DNA of 12,121 nt from Chloroflexi bacterium UBA4733 (GCA_002404055.1 DHIZ01000304.1:1-12121), one strand, 5' to 3'. Positions 1 to 7,024 are shown, numbered from the stretch's first letter. The notes: generated from the sequence alone by a model not told the origin. Numbers and translations are program-made.

Positions 1-330
1 GAAGAATGCCAGAACATCATGCGGACGCGCACCACGGCTGCCTGGCTGTCCCACTTCGACACACACGACGTGGCGGCAGGGCCGGTGCGTTTTGTCGAGG
101 AGCTATGGGAGGACCCGCAGGTCCTGGCCAACCGCTACATCGCGGAATACGATCACACGCTGCTTGGACCGATGCGCGGCCCGGCGCCGGCTGTTTCGAT
201 GAGCGCAACGCCAACGCGTGTGCAGCGCGCGTCGCCCGCGCTGGGGGAGCACACCGACGAGGTGCTTCAATCCGTCGGGTTCAGTGCCGAAGAGATTGCA
301 GGGCTACGCCGTTCACACGTCATTCTGTAA
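1..330 (+). CDS. CaiB/BaiF family CoA-transferase, C-terminal part (5' end outside window)
   Basis: The frame is open from base 1 to a TAA at 328-330, giving the last 109 residues. Family III CoA-transferases move CoA between acyl-CoA and free acids in the cytoplasm. Visible C-terminal hallmarks are a V-A-A-G-P-V stretch followed by an E-D-P-Q-V segment, the P-x-R-G-P-A-P loop, and the closing L-G-E-H-T-D-E-V-L motif with E-E-I-A-G-L-R, which is how these proteins usually end. The N-terminal CoA-binding region and catalytic Asp lie upstream of the window. The internal ATG at 19 is not the true start, because the family's normal sequence continues upstream of it. The substrate cannot be told from this fragment. 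An amidase relic follows 25 bp downstream. Confidence 0.85.
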   Translation, partial: EECQNIMRTRTTAAWLSHFDTHDVAAGPVRFVEELWEDPQVLANRYIAEYDHTLLGPMRGPAPAVSMSATPTRVQRASPALGEHTDEVLQSVGFSAEEIAGLRRSHVIL

Positions 331-355
331 CGGCACCGCCACGCCCTCAACAGCC

Positions 356-448
356 TTCACTCCCCCCGAAGGGCTACCAATCGGCGTGCAGGTGGACGCC
401 CGACCGTGGAGGGATGACGCGGCGCTTCCGCCCGAGAGCGTCGCATGA
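356..448 (+). pseudogene. Amidase-signature family relic, C-terminal fragment (copy 1)
   Basis: A short frame encodes P-E-G-L-P-I-G-V-Q-V followed by A-R-P-W-R-D-D-A-A-L, the conserved C-terminal block of amidase-signature hydrolases (GatA/Asp-tRNA amidotransferase-like enzymes). Nothing of the catalytic Ser-cisSer-Lys core precedes it, and after D-D-A-A-L the frame leaves the family sequence and stops at TGA 446-448. It is therefore a dead fragment. Bases 363-426 match 2182-2245 with 5 differences in 64, so this is one of two related relics. The rest of 331-637 shows no further gene that I can support. Confidence 0.6.
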
Positions 449-637
449 GCATGATGGGCATCGGCCATTGCACAGCGTACCGATAGTCGTCGATGCCGGG
501 TTCGCGCTCACTCAAGATGAGGCCGGCAGGGACCTGTTGGGAGAACGATGTTCGTTTCATCGGTCGAGGATAGTACCACAGGGCGCCATGTGGCGCCGAA
601 CATCACACCAACCGGCGAAGGCCGTCAGAAGTGCCGA

Positions 638-1493
638 TTATAGGACATTCTCAGCACCAAGCCTCGGTTGCCGTTCATCGGAACTGCGGGAGCGCCAGGT
701 CAGTTGACCGACATCAACACGGCGCCCACGGCGCGGCCTGCTTCTGCCAGGGGTGAAGTCATTCGGATCGTTCGGCGGCGGCGGCCGGACGCTGATGTCC
801 GGCGCGGCAGAGTCGGGCTGCCCCACGGCAATCAGTCTGAAGGTGGACGCCACCTGTGTCCCGGCTGGCGCGGTGTCATCCCACGAGGCGCAGGCCGTGA
901 ACCGCAACCACGCCGTCTCATCTGGTCCGTCCTCACCTTCTTGACGCACGATCGGCGCCTCCCCGCCCGCGACAAAGTCCAGCGCTTCAAACTCCATTTT
1001 GGCCTTGACAACGTGGCTGCCAGCGACGTCACGCACATAAATCCTCGGATCGTCGATCCACGCGATGTTCCATCCCACCCCAGCATCGTGGGTCTCCCAG
1101 GTTTCCGCGCTGCGATAACCATCCTGATGCCAGTTAGACCCGGCAGCGCCGCCGCCGACCGAGGGAGTCTGACGGCTGTACACGGTGTGTGGCGCGTCGT
1201 CCAGCTCCACGGTCAAGGTCGCCCGGATGTACTGGCCCTCCGTGCACTTCTCGGGGGCACCCAACACCGACGCGTTGATCTCGATGTCGAACGCAATGGC
1301 AAGCTTGTCATTGTGGATCGGCCCCCGCGGCTGGTGGCCCGCCGGCAGCCCGTCATTCGGATCTTGCGGCCACCGTGGGGTTTACCTGACGCTGCTTGCC
1401 GTCCACCTCGACGACTTCGCCACGGGCCCGCTCACCCCACGTGTCTCGAGAACGGTTCAACCCTATTTCACGCGTGCAATTCTGGGACGCCAT
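638..1493 (-). CDS. Hypothetical protein, frameshifted near its 5' end
   Basis: I do not recognise the family. The main frame runs on the minus strand from 1381 down to 638, with a usable GTG at 1265-1267. Protein-like sequence clearly continues upstream of that GTG (an N-D-K-L-A-I-A-F-D-I-E-I segment) until a stop at 1382-1384. A different minus frame, starting at the ATG at 1491-1493 and reading through W-G-E-R-A-R-G-E-V-V-E-V-D-G-K, runs into the same point. Removing one base from the GGGG run at 1377-1380 joins them into one gene of about 285 residues. The middle is rich in Trp, Asp and beta-type residues (G-V-G-W-N-I-A-W-I-D-D). The last 50 residues are Arg/Pro-rich and less convincing. 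No signal peptide or membrane segment is seen. The break may be real or a sequencing error. Confidence 0.5.
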
Positions 1494-1688
1494 CAAAATT
1501 CGTCACAAACGAGGAATGTTTTTACAGCATTTCGTCAAGCGGGCGCAATAGATCAGCAGGCGCAAGCGGCTATCCTCCTTGTTGAGGAGGCGCGCCGAGA
1601 CCGGCTCTTCCAGCTAATGCCTATCCTCAAAATGAGTAGCTGTTCAGAGGCTGTTGCTTGGATACCACGGTGTAGCGGTTGGTCGCTG

Positions 1689-1982
1689 CTACGCGAGCCC
1701 AGCAATAATCTGCCGGAACTCCTCCTCGGTAAACGCCTTCAACGTCGTGGTGCGCACGTTGCCCAAGGCGGCCACCGAGAGCAGGACCTGCGTCGCGGTC
1801 TCATCGTTTGGGAGTTCGACGACCGTCGCGAGGTCGTACTCCCCCAGCGTCATGTACAAGAAGATGACCTGCCCACCCGCGGCCGCGACTGACTGCTTAA
1901 AGGCGTCGAAGCGCTGGGGGCTGTCCTTGACATTGCGAACGCCCTGGTCCGTCCACCGAATCAACGAGAGATAGCTAGGCAC
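1689..1982 (-). CDS. GYD domain-containing protein
   Basis: The 97-residue product has the usual full length of GYD-domain proteins, small ferredoxin-like alpha/beta proteins of unknown biochemical role. The family signature is seen as M-T-L-G-E-Y-D-L-A near the middle (the G-x-Y-D core), preceded by a beta strand (Q-V-I-F-L-Y) and followed by V-V-E-L-P-N-D-E and the Leu-rich helix of the fold. The N-terminus M-P-S-Y-L-S-L-I-R-W-T-D-Q-G is also typical. The start is GTG at 1980-1982, chosen because GGAGG lies 7 bases upstream (about 1990-1994). It stands alone. The bases from 1494 to 1688 before the upstream gene show no clear terminator. Confidence 0.85.
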   Translation of the reverse strand: MPSYLSLIRWTDQGVRNVKDSPQRFDAFKQSVAAAGGQVIFLYMTLGEYDLATVVELPNDETATQVLLSVAALGNVRTTTLKAFTEEEFRQIIAGLA

Positions 1983-2129
1983 GTTACCACCTCCGTCGCA
2001 CCGAACACGGGGTAGCGATACATTGATTATCCACCCGCTGTCAAGCGGGCTGGAGCACCTGCCGCTAGGCTGCTACGCGGCCACCGCGGCTGTGAGGTGC
2101 CGCGGAGAAGACTCCCTTTCAGGACGAAC

Positions 2130-2368
2130 ATGCCGTACTTCTCATCCGGCTGGACCGCGATCGTCGTGCGTACTGGAACGTCCCCCGAAGGGCTACCGAT
2201 CGGTGTGCTGGTGGTCGCCCGCCCGTGGAGGGATGACGCGGCGCTGGCGGTGGCGCAGCACCTCGAGGACGCGCTCCGCGGCTGGCAACGGCCACCGCTG
2301 GAGGAACCAGCCGGCCAACCGCCGCTGACGAGTTCGGCACGGATAAAGGCGGCGACGGCGTTATACTG
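2130..2368 (+). pseudogene. Amidase-signature family relic, C-terminal fragment (copy 2)
   Basis: From about 2151 the frame encodes W-T-A-I-V-V-R-T-G-T-S-P-E-G-L-P-I-G, then A-R-P-W-R-D-D-A-A-L-A-V-A-Q-H-L-E, and ends with G-W-Q-R-P-P-L. This is the normal C-terminal 50 residues of an amidase-signature enzyme. The catalytic core is absent, because sequence before about 2140 does not resemble the family, and no proper stop follows P-P-L. The open frame runs to the transposon insertion at 2369 and stops inside its inverted repeat (2403-2405). It is better preserved than copy 1 at 356-448. It may derive from a paralogous amidase or from a duplicated segment; the sequence does not decide. Confidence 0.6.
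2364..2368. repeat. Target site duplication TACTG, left copy
   Basis: The pentamer directly outside the left inverted repeat matches 11372-11376 exactly. Confidence 0.8.
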
Positions 2369-2406
2369 GGGGTCAGCTCACGAAACGGAAGAAATCGTAC
2401 GCTAAG
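2369..2406 (+). repeat. Tn3-type 38-bp terminal inverted repeat, outer left end
   Basis: It begins GGGGTCAGCTCACGAAACGG and ends ATCGTACGCTAAG. The GGGG outer tip, the TAAG inner tip and the exact 38-bp length are Tn3-family hallmarks. It differs from the right-end IR (11334-11371) at three positions: the seventh and eighth bases, and one base in the A-rich middle. Confidence 0.9.
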
Positions 2407-2495
2407 ACGCCGCGGATGTGCCGGAATACCGCACTTGCCCCTTCGCGACGGTGCTGTCAGGCTACCTCCGAGGCAGTCGAGGAGGGAGCACAGCC

Positions 2496-3092
2496 ATGCT
2501 TCGTATCGCTGTAGACCACCGTGTTCGCAGGGTTGCAGTTTCGCTCGTCTTCGCCATCCTGGTGGGGGTGGGGCTCCCGAGTTGGCAGGGGCCGACCAAG
2601 CCGGCGCGGGCACAATCCGTGGAGCCAGGGGACCGGGCCGCGGTGCTCACCGGTCTGCTCACGGCGTTGAATAACGGGGATCTGGATGGTGCGTTGGCGC
2701 TCTTTGCTGACAATGCGGTCTTCGTCGGCGCAGCGCGCAGCGGCGGCACCTGCTCCCAAGCCACGCCCTGCACCGATGCCGCTGGCATCCGTCAGCAGCT
2801 GCAGAACGCCGTCGTGGGAAGCCACACGTGTTTCACGCTTCGTAGCCTGACGGTGTCCGGTGCCGTGGTGACGGGGCAGCGGGATACGCGCAACGACGTG
2901 ACCCGCAGGAACGGAATCGACCGGGACATCGAGGACTTCTTCGCGCTCGTGCCCGACGGGCAGATCACGTTCTGGGCCGCAGTGAAGAATGTCGGCGACC
3001 CGGAAACCGCGTTGGACCTGGCCATCTCCGCCGGCACGCAGCCGCCGGGCACACCGATTCCGGCCCCGGGGACGCCCTGTGGGCCGGTTTAA
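2496..3092 (+). CDS. Exported SnoaL/NTF2-like domain protein
   Basis: The 198-residue product starts at ATG 2496, chosen because GGAGGGA (2481-2487) sits 8 bases upstream and because a clean signal peptide then begins. That peptide has basic residues H-R-V-R-R (8-12), a hydrophobic core at about 13-27 and an A-R-A cleavage site after residue 39. The mature part opens with a helix and L-N-N-G-D-L-D-G-A-L-A-L-F-A-D-N-A-V-F, the typical first helix-loop of NTF2-fold/SnoaL-like proteins. It closes with beta strands including I-T-F-W-A-A-V. Four Cys residues in the mature part could form disulfides outside the cytoplasm. The fold is shared by cyclases, isomerases and non-catalytic binding proteins, so the role is open. 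It precedes the FAD oxidoreductase gene by 288 bp on the same strand. Confidence 0.7.
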   Translation: MLRIAVDHRVRRVAVSLVFAILVGVGLPSWQGPTKPARAQSVEPGDRAAVLTGLLTALNNGDLDGALALFADNAVFVGAARSGGTCSQATPCTDAAGIRQQLQNAVVGSHTCFTLRSLTVSGAVVTGQRDTRNDVTRRNGIDRDIEDFFALVPDGQITFWAAVKNVGDPETALDLAISAGTQPPGTPIPAPGTPCGPV

Positions 3093-3111
3093 CGCGCCGT
3101 GGGCGTCCGAG

Positions 3112-3125
3112 TGAGGTATACCTCA
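3112..3125. promoter_or_regulatory. 14-bp perfect palindrome, possible operator
   Basis: TGAGGTATACCTCA is its own reverse complement and lies 20 bp after the NTF2-like gene, 255 bp before the FAD oxidoreductase. It could be a regulator site, but no promoter is evident beside it and a single palindrome may be chance. The rest of 3093-3380 shows nothing I can support. Confidence 0.2.
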
Positions 3126-3380
3126 GCCGGACGGTGCGCAGGTGAAGCCGGTGCGTGGGCCGTGCGCATCGCGGGGCTTGCAGCCAACCGCGGCAAAGCG
3201 GCGGTCGTCAAAATAACGTCCCTTTCCGCAGCACTCTCAATCTGGCGAAGGTTACGGCGGCGGTCCCCTCTTCTCATCGGCTAACCAGGCGTATACACTC
3301 GCTGCAACAGCAGCAGGACCATAGCCGAGCTGCCGCATACCAGCCGCAGCGCTCCCGGAAGGCGGAAGGGGGACGATGCG

Positions 3381-4808
3381 ATGCCGCTGCATCTCGCGGT
3401 CTTGGGAGCCGGGGTTGCCGGCTTAGCCGCGGCGCTCGTGCTCGCGCGCGACGGGCACCGCGTCACGCTGGTCGAGCGCGATGCCGTTGCACTGGGTGAC
3501 CCGCTCGCCACACTCGCCTGGGACCGCCGCGGCATCCCGCATTTCCTGCAGCCACATGCCTTTATCCCGCGCGGCCGCAAAGAGCTACGGGCGGCCTTCC
3601 CCGATGTCTTCGCGTCGCTGTTCCAGGCCGGCGCCGAGGATCGCGATCTGCGGCCACAGATCCGCGGGCCGCTGCAGGCCGACGACGACGAGCTCTGCTA
3701 CGTCGGGGTACGTCGGCCCCTGATCGAATGGGCACTGCGGCGAGCGGTGCTGGCAGAAGCGAACGTGCAGGTGCGCTCCGGCGTCCACGCCACCGGCTAT
3801 GCTGGGAGTCCCGGCGATCCGCCGCGCGTCTCGGCCGTGCTCACGCGGGAGGGGACGATCCCGGTCGACGCCGTCGTCGATGCCATGGGCCGTCGGAGCC
3901 CGACCCCCGCCTGGCTCGCTCGCCTCGGGGCGCAGCGTGGCGCGGTGCACACGACCGAGTGTTACATCATCTACTACAGCCGCTACTATCGCGTCCGGGC
4001 AGGGGCGACGCTGCCGGATCTTCCCGGCGTCCCCGGCCCGCGCGGCGATCTCGGCTACGCCGCCTACTCGACCTTTCCCGGCGACAACCGCACCTTTGCG
4101 GCCATCCTGGCGATCCGGCCCCAGGACCAGGAATTGAAGCTCCTACGGCAGGCCACGGCCTTCGAGGCGGCGGCCACAACTATTCCCGCCCTGCAGGCCT
4201 GGACCAATGCCGACACGGCCGAGCCGATCACGGGCGTGCAGCCGATGGGCTGTCTGCAGAACACGTTGCGCACGACGGTGGATGAGCGGGGACCGGTGGC
4301 GCTGGGCGTGTTCAGCGTCGCTGACGCCGTCTGCCATACCGATCCTGTGCTGGCTCTTGGGCTCGCCTTTGGCCTCATCCACGCCCACGCCCTTGCGGCA
4401 GCGCTGCGCGAGCACGGCCGCCAGCTCGATGACGCCGCCCGTGCCTTCGAGGTGGCCATCCGGCCGGCGATGGCGGAGCACTTCCGGTTCTCGAGCGCGC
4501 TCGATGCGCAACGTGCCCGCCGCTGGGCCGGGGAACCGGTCGACATCGCGCATCGCGACGGCGGGGCCTATGAGCTCTTCTCGTTCGCGGCGGGGGCCGC
4601 TGCGGCACTCGTCGATGCCGACATCTTCCGCGTCGTCGTGCGCCGCAATACCTTCTTGGACCCCCTCGGGCGCTTGGACGACGACCCCACGATGCAGCAG
4701 CGCATTGAGACACGCTTCGCCGCACTCGCCACCGCCGCGCGGCCAGCGGGGCCATCGCGTGGGGAGTTCCTCGACGCCATCCGCGCAGCCGCGCACGCTC
4801 CGGCGTAG
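3381..4808 (+). CDS. FAD-dependent oxidoreductase (monooxygenase-like)
   Basis: This 475-residue protein opens with a dinucleotide-binding fold: G-A-G-V-A-G at residues 9-14 (GxGxxG), with E32 at the end of the second strand to bind the FAD ribose. Further marks are R-R-P-L-I-E-W-A-L-R, the V-V-D-A-M-G-R-R-S motif before a P-T-P-A-W-L segment, and a second FAD-contact region G-V-F-S-V-A-D-A-V-C followed by D-P-V-L-A-L-G-L-A. These place it with p-hydroxybenzoate hydroxylase/halogenase-fold flavoproteins; most are NAD(P)H-dependent hydroxylases of organic substrates. The K-x-W-W-x-I motif of tryptophan halogenases is not seen. It is presumably cytoplasmic. The start ATG is preceded by AGGGGGA about 8 bases upstream. 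Its place inside the left Tn3 unit makes it transposon cargo. The substrate is unknown. Confidence 0.75.
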   Translation: MPLHLAVLGAGVAGLAAALVLARDGHRVTLVERDAVALGDPLATLAWDRRGIPHFLQPHAFIPRGRKELRAAFPDVFASLFQAGAEDRDLRPQIRGPLQADDDELCYVGVRRPLIEWALRRAVLAEANVQVRSGVHATGYAGSPGDPPRVSAVLTREGTIPVDAVVDAMGRRSPTPAWLARLGAQRGAVHTTECYIIYYSRYYRVRAGATLPDLPGVPGPRGDLGYAAYSTFPGDNRTFAAILAIRPQDQELKLLRQATAFEAAATTIPALQAWTNADTAEPITGVQPMGCLQNTLRTTVDERGPVALGVFSVADAVCHTDPVLALGLAFGLIHAHALAAALREHGRQLDDAARAFEVAIRPAMAEHFRFSSALDAQRARRWAGEPVDIAHRDGGAYELFSFAAGAAAALVDADIFRVVVRRNTFLDPLGRLDDDPTMQQRIETRFAALATAARPAGPSRGEFLDAIRAAAHAPA

Positions 4809-4922
4809 GATAGGCGATCGACCTGACCGCGTGAGGCCTACCCACGCCGCCGACGCTGCGTCAGCAGTTGCTGTCCGTCGGCATCGCGATGGTGCACGCC
4901 GTGATTCGCGCAGGCGTTCAGC

Positions 4923-5024
4923 GGTGACACACCACACCTCTGGCGGCAGCGCGAGGTCTTGCCGCCGGGTGGCTATCGGCCGCTCCGGCCGGTGACCGAC
5001 GTGCGGGTCAATCGGCCCGCTTAG
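4923..5024 (+). pseudogene. Tn3-family transposase relic, extreme C-terminus
   Basis: The frame reads G-D-T-P-H-L-W-R-Q-R-E, then P-P-G-G-Y-R-P-L-R-P-V, and stops at TAG 5022-5024 just inside the inverted repeat. The intact transposase of the right unit ends in a matching G-G-Y-Q-P-L-R-P-V (in the frame ending 11324) at the same distance from its IR. DNA identity around CCGCTCCGGCCGGTG is evident in both. Everything before about 4920 is unrelated, so the rest of this tnpA was deleted, probably together with tnpR. The 4809-4922 stretch before it holds no recognisable gene. Confidence 0.6.
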
Positions 5025-5057
5025 CGTAGGATTTTTCCCCAATCGTGAGGCGATCCC
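5020..5057 (-). repeat. Degenerate Tn3-type 38-bp inverted repeat, right end of left unit
   Basis: Read on the minus strand it begins GGGATCGCCTCACGA and ends CCTACGCTAAG. It differs from the outer right IR at 6 of 38 positions, including the fourth G of the outer tip. Length and orientation fit a right end of the left unit. Confidence 0.8.
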
Positions 5058-5518
5058 AAGCACAACGGTCGCTGTGGGAGTCCTGGCAAGCAGGGCTCAG
5101 CGTCCGCCCGACCCTGCTGCCGGAGTTACCGCCGCTGCGTATTTTGCTCGTGCTCGATAACCTCACCGGCCACAAGTCAGCCGCGCTTGTGTGCTGGCTG
5201 ATGGAGCACGGGATCATGCCGTTGTACACGCCGGTGGCAGGTTCATGGCTGAACATGGCCGCGTCGATCCAACGGATCAGCGTGGGTCGGGCGCTCAGCG
5301 GCCAGCAGCTGGAGAACACCAAGCAGGTGATGGAGTGGCTCGCAGCGACGGTGCGCGGTTGGAACGCCGAGCCGACGCCGTTCGAGTGGGGCGGCAAACG
5401 CGCGACTCGACGCGCCCGAAGTCGCGCACGGCGTCATGCGCTCGGCGGCTCCGGCGCTTGTACCCGGCGCCCCATCCGGCGCTCACGAGCAGTACAAGGC
5501 GCGGGAGCCAATGGCTAG
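5058..5518 (+). pseudogene. IS630-family transposase, C-terminal fragment
   Basis: The frame encodes the C-terminal half of an IS630-type DDE transposase: [16 protein letters not shown] with the second catalytic Asp, then [17 protein letters not shown], then [12 protein letters not shown], and [10 protein letters not shown] near the end. Family sequence starts at about 5060, immediately outside the Tn3 IR at 5020-5057, so the N-terminal half with the first Asp has been lost at that junction. In family members I know, the block after G-S-W-L-N is usually M-A-E-S; here it reads M-A-A-S, so the third acidic residue looks to be replaced by Ala. The fragment cannot be an active transposase. No IS630 terminal repeats are identified. 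Confidence 0.75.
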
Positions 5519-5556
5519 AAACGTGGCAAGTGACCCACTAGCGGCCGCCGGCGGTT

Positions 5557-5597
5557 CGGGGCACCACAGACGGTTATTGGTCAGCGGTAGTGCCCCG
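5557..5597. terminator. Stem-loop between convergent genes, possible terminator
   Basis: CGGGGCAC (5557-5564) and GTGCCCCG (5590-5597) pair perfectly over 8 bp with a 25-nt loop. It sits between the IS630 fragment (plus) and the hydrolase (minus), where a shared terminator would be expected. No T-run follows on either strand and the loop is long, so intrinsic termination is doubtful. Confidence 0.2.
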
Positions 5598-5641
5598 CCG
5601 GTGTCACCGATGATTTGAGTCGGTCTGCCGAAACCGGCCGT

Positions 5642-6511
5642 TCAAGCGTTCACGGCGCTGCTGCTGGTAATAAAGTCCGTGATCGCAGCGGCGAGGCCGG
5701 CCGGCCCCGTGATATGGAGCAGGGAATCGCCTGCCACGTCGCGCACGGTCGCGTTCCGCCAGATGCGGGCGAGATCCCGCGCCTCCTGCCACGTCGCCAG
5801 CTCCGAGCCGGTAGTGCTGCGAAAGATGGCAACCGGGCAGGTAACCAGCGCAGCGTGTTTTCGCAGGTCGGTATTCATGTGCAGCCGCCCCTGCGTCACC
5901 CGCACCGGATCGTACTTGAACCGGTACGTCTCGCCGCTACGGTCCATGTTGTGACTGATGCGATGCGCATGCGATTCCTCCGTATCGTGCTGCCGCATGC
6001 CGCGCAGAAAGGTCAACGCCTCCTCGCGCGAGGCAAATTCGGTAGGTGCCCTGAAGGCGCGATACGCCGATTCAATCACGCCCGCCGTGCGGTCGCGCTC
6101 GTGGAAGAAGGTACTCAGATGCAGCCCCCCAACGAGGATGAGGCCTTCGCACTCGTCCGGGTACAGCGCGGCAAAGACCTGCGCGGCGCGGCCGCCCAGC
6201 GAGTAGCCACCCACGAAGGCCGTACCCAGCCCCAGCGCCTGGATGAGCTCGTGGACGTCCCGCGCATACTCTTCAGCGCAGTAGTCGCCGTTTGGACTAT
6301 CGCTGTCGCCATGGCTCCGCTGGTCGGGCGCAATCACGTGGAAACGGTCGCCCAGCTCGTTCGCCGTCCACTCCCACAGCAGCCCGTAGCCGGACGAGCC
6401 GTGCAGCAGAATAAGCGCAGGGCCGGTCCCGGCCCAGTCGTAGTAGCGCAGCCGGTGGCCCGCCGCCAGCGTCACGTCTTTTGACGTATAGGGCCGCTTT
6501 TTCGCTGCCAT
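5642..6511 (-). CDS. Alpha/beta hydrolase
   Basis: The 289-residue product is a full-length alpha/beta-fold hydrolase. The oxyanion-hole strand is L-I-L-L-H-G-S-S-G-Y-G (HG at residues 37-38). The D-Q-R-S-H-G-D-S-D turn follows at 63-71, the nucleophile elbow is G-G-Y-S-L-G-G with Ser104, and the C-terminal catalytic His is probably H266 in S-L-L-H-I-T-G. The lid region in the middle is long (about 125-200) and rich in charged residues. The start ATG has GGAGG about 9 bases upstream on the minus strand. It is presumably cytoplasmic, with no signal peptide. Members cleave esters, lactones, epoxides or C-C bonds, so the substrate is open. It is the only apparently intact gene in the captured block between the Tn3 units, and it may cooperate with the flavoprotein, but nothing proves this. 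Confidence 0.85.
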   Translation of the reverse strand: MAAKKRPYTSKDVTLAAGHRLRYYDWAGTGPALILLHGSSGYGLLWEWTANELGDRFHVIAPDQRSHGDSDSPNGDYCAEEYARDVHELIQALGLGTAFVGGYSLGGRAAQVFAALYPDECEGLILVGGLHLSTFFHERDRTAGVIESAYRAFRAPTEFASREEALTFLRGMRQHDTEESHAHRISHNMDRSGETYRFKYDPVRVTQGRLHMNTDLRKHAALVTCPVAIFRSTTGSELATWQEARDLARIWRNATVRDVAGDSLLHITGPAGLAAAITDFITSSSAVNA

Positions 6512-6538
6512 GATCAGACGCCTCCGATGGCGCTACGT

Positions 6539-6815
6539 TCACCGATTCCCAGCGTTTGCCGATACCAGCCAGAGAATACCATGCCGGACGAAGCATGCCC
6601 GTGCCGCCGCCTCCCAGTACGCGACTGCGGCCGGTACCTCACCCCGTGCAACGGCGCCGAGACCGGCACCGAAGCGGGCACGGCCCCGTGCGCAGCTGGA
6701 GTCGTCGCCGGAGTTCGACCGGGTCCACGCGCTCCCTGAGGAAGCGCTCCACCTGGCCCAAGCGCGACGCCTGCTGAGACTTCGCCAGCCGTGCGGCGTG
6801 CCTCTGGTATGCTGC
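6539..6815 (-). other. Uncertain coding traces in a gene-poor 330-bp stretch
   Basis: Between the hydrolase start and the truncated gene at 6845 no complete gene is visible. Two minus-strand frames have protein-like stretches: one from about 6815 with R-L-A-K-S-Q-Q-A-S-R-L-G-Q-V-E-R-F-L, and a second, in another frame, with A-R-G-E-V-P-A-A-V-A-Y-W-E-A-A-A-R-A further down. A single frameshift near 6680 would join them. They may be a decayed gene or simply GC-rich open frame. I assign no function. Confidence 0.2.
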
Positions 6816-6844
6816 GCCGTGAGTACACGGCGAGGGAATGAGTG

Positions 6845-7024
6845 ATGTCGACGGTCCTCATGGACGGAGAGAGCGCGCAGGCGATCGTCCACCGTTGGGA
6901 CGGCGTGCGTCTGCGGGACGTTACTCACGCACTGACCGATCAAGGCGGATTCAAGGTCGCATTTTCGCAGGAAGGCGTTCCGCTGCTCGACCAATTGCGC
7001 GACGTGCCGGTGTTCGTCATCACC
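6845..7024 (+). pseudogene. 5' end of an unknown gene, cut by the Tn3 right unit
   Basis: ATG 6845-6847 follows a GAGGGA motif (6832-6837). The frame gives about 60 plausible residues, including V-H-R-W-D-G-V-R-L-R-D-V and D-Q-L-R-D-V-P-V-F-V-I-T, before meeting the first base of the inverted repeat at 7025. Beyond that the reading frame is transposon sequence and stops in the IR region at 7064-7066. I do not recognise the family. The downstream half is not present to the right of the element, since sequence after 11371 belongs to another gene. Confidence 0.45.

Larger units (their letters stand above)
2369..5057 (+). mobile_element. Left Tn3-family unit, transposition genes lost
   Basis: The unit is bounded by a good IR (2369-2406) and a degenerate one (5020-5057) in the opposite orientation. 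It carries two cargo genes (2496-3092 and 3381-4808) and, just inside the right IR, about 32 codons that match the tail of the transposase of the right unit. No resolvase or remaining transposase is visible, so it could move only with TnpA supplied in trans. Its right edge cuts an IS630 transposase gene. It has no matching pentamers of its own (TACTG on the left, AAGCA on the right). Confidence 0.65.
5058..7024. other. Captured DNA between the two Tn3 units
   Basis: This 1,967-bp block lies outside both Tn3 units but inside the outer ends. It holds the IS630 fragment, the alpha/beta hydrolase gene, uncertain coding traces at 6539-6815, and a gene cut by the right unit. Its two edges coincide exactly with IR tips (5057 and 7025), as expected if two separate insertions enclosed it. 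Confidence 0.6.

Noticed and set aside
668..1585. Long plus-strand open frame of about 300 codons
   Set aside because: It lies antisense to the better-supported minus-strand gene, has Arg/Pro/Gly-rich shadow composition and no ribosome site; a by-product of high GC.
3381..4808. Flavin-dependent tryptophan halogenase
   Set aside because: The FAD-binding N-terminus fits the wider fold, but the W-x-W-x-I-P halogenase motif is not present.
2369..5062. Left unit as a simple independent insertion
   Set aside because: Flanking pentamers tactg and aagca do not match.
4143..5063. Long minus-strand open frame over the FAD oxidoreductase
   Set aside because: Antisense shadow of a gene with clear FAD motifs; it also runs through the inverted repeat at 5020-5057.
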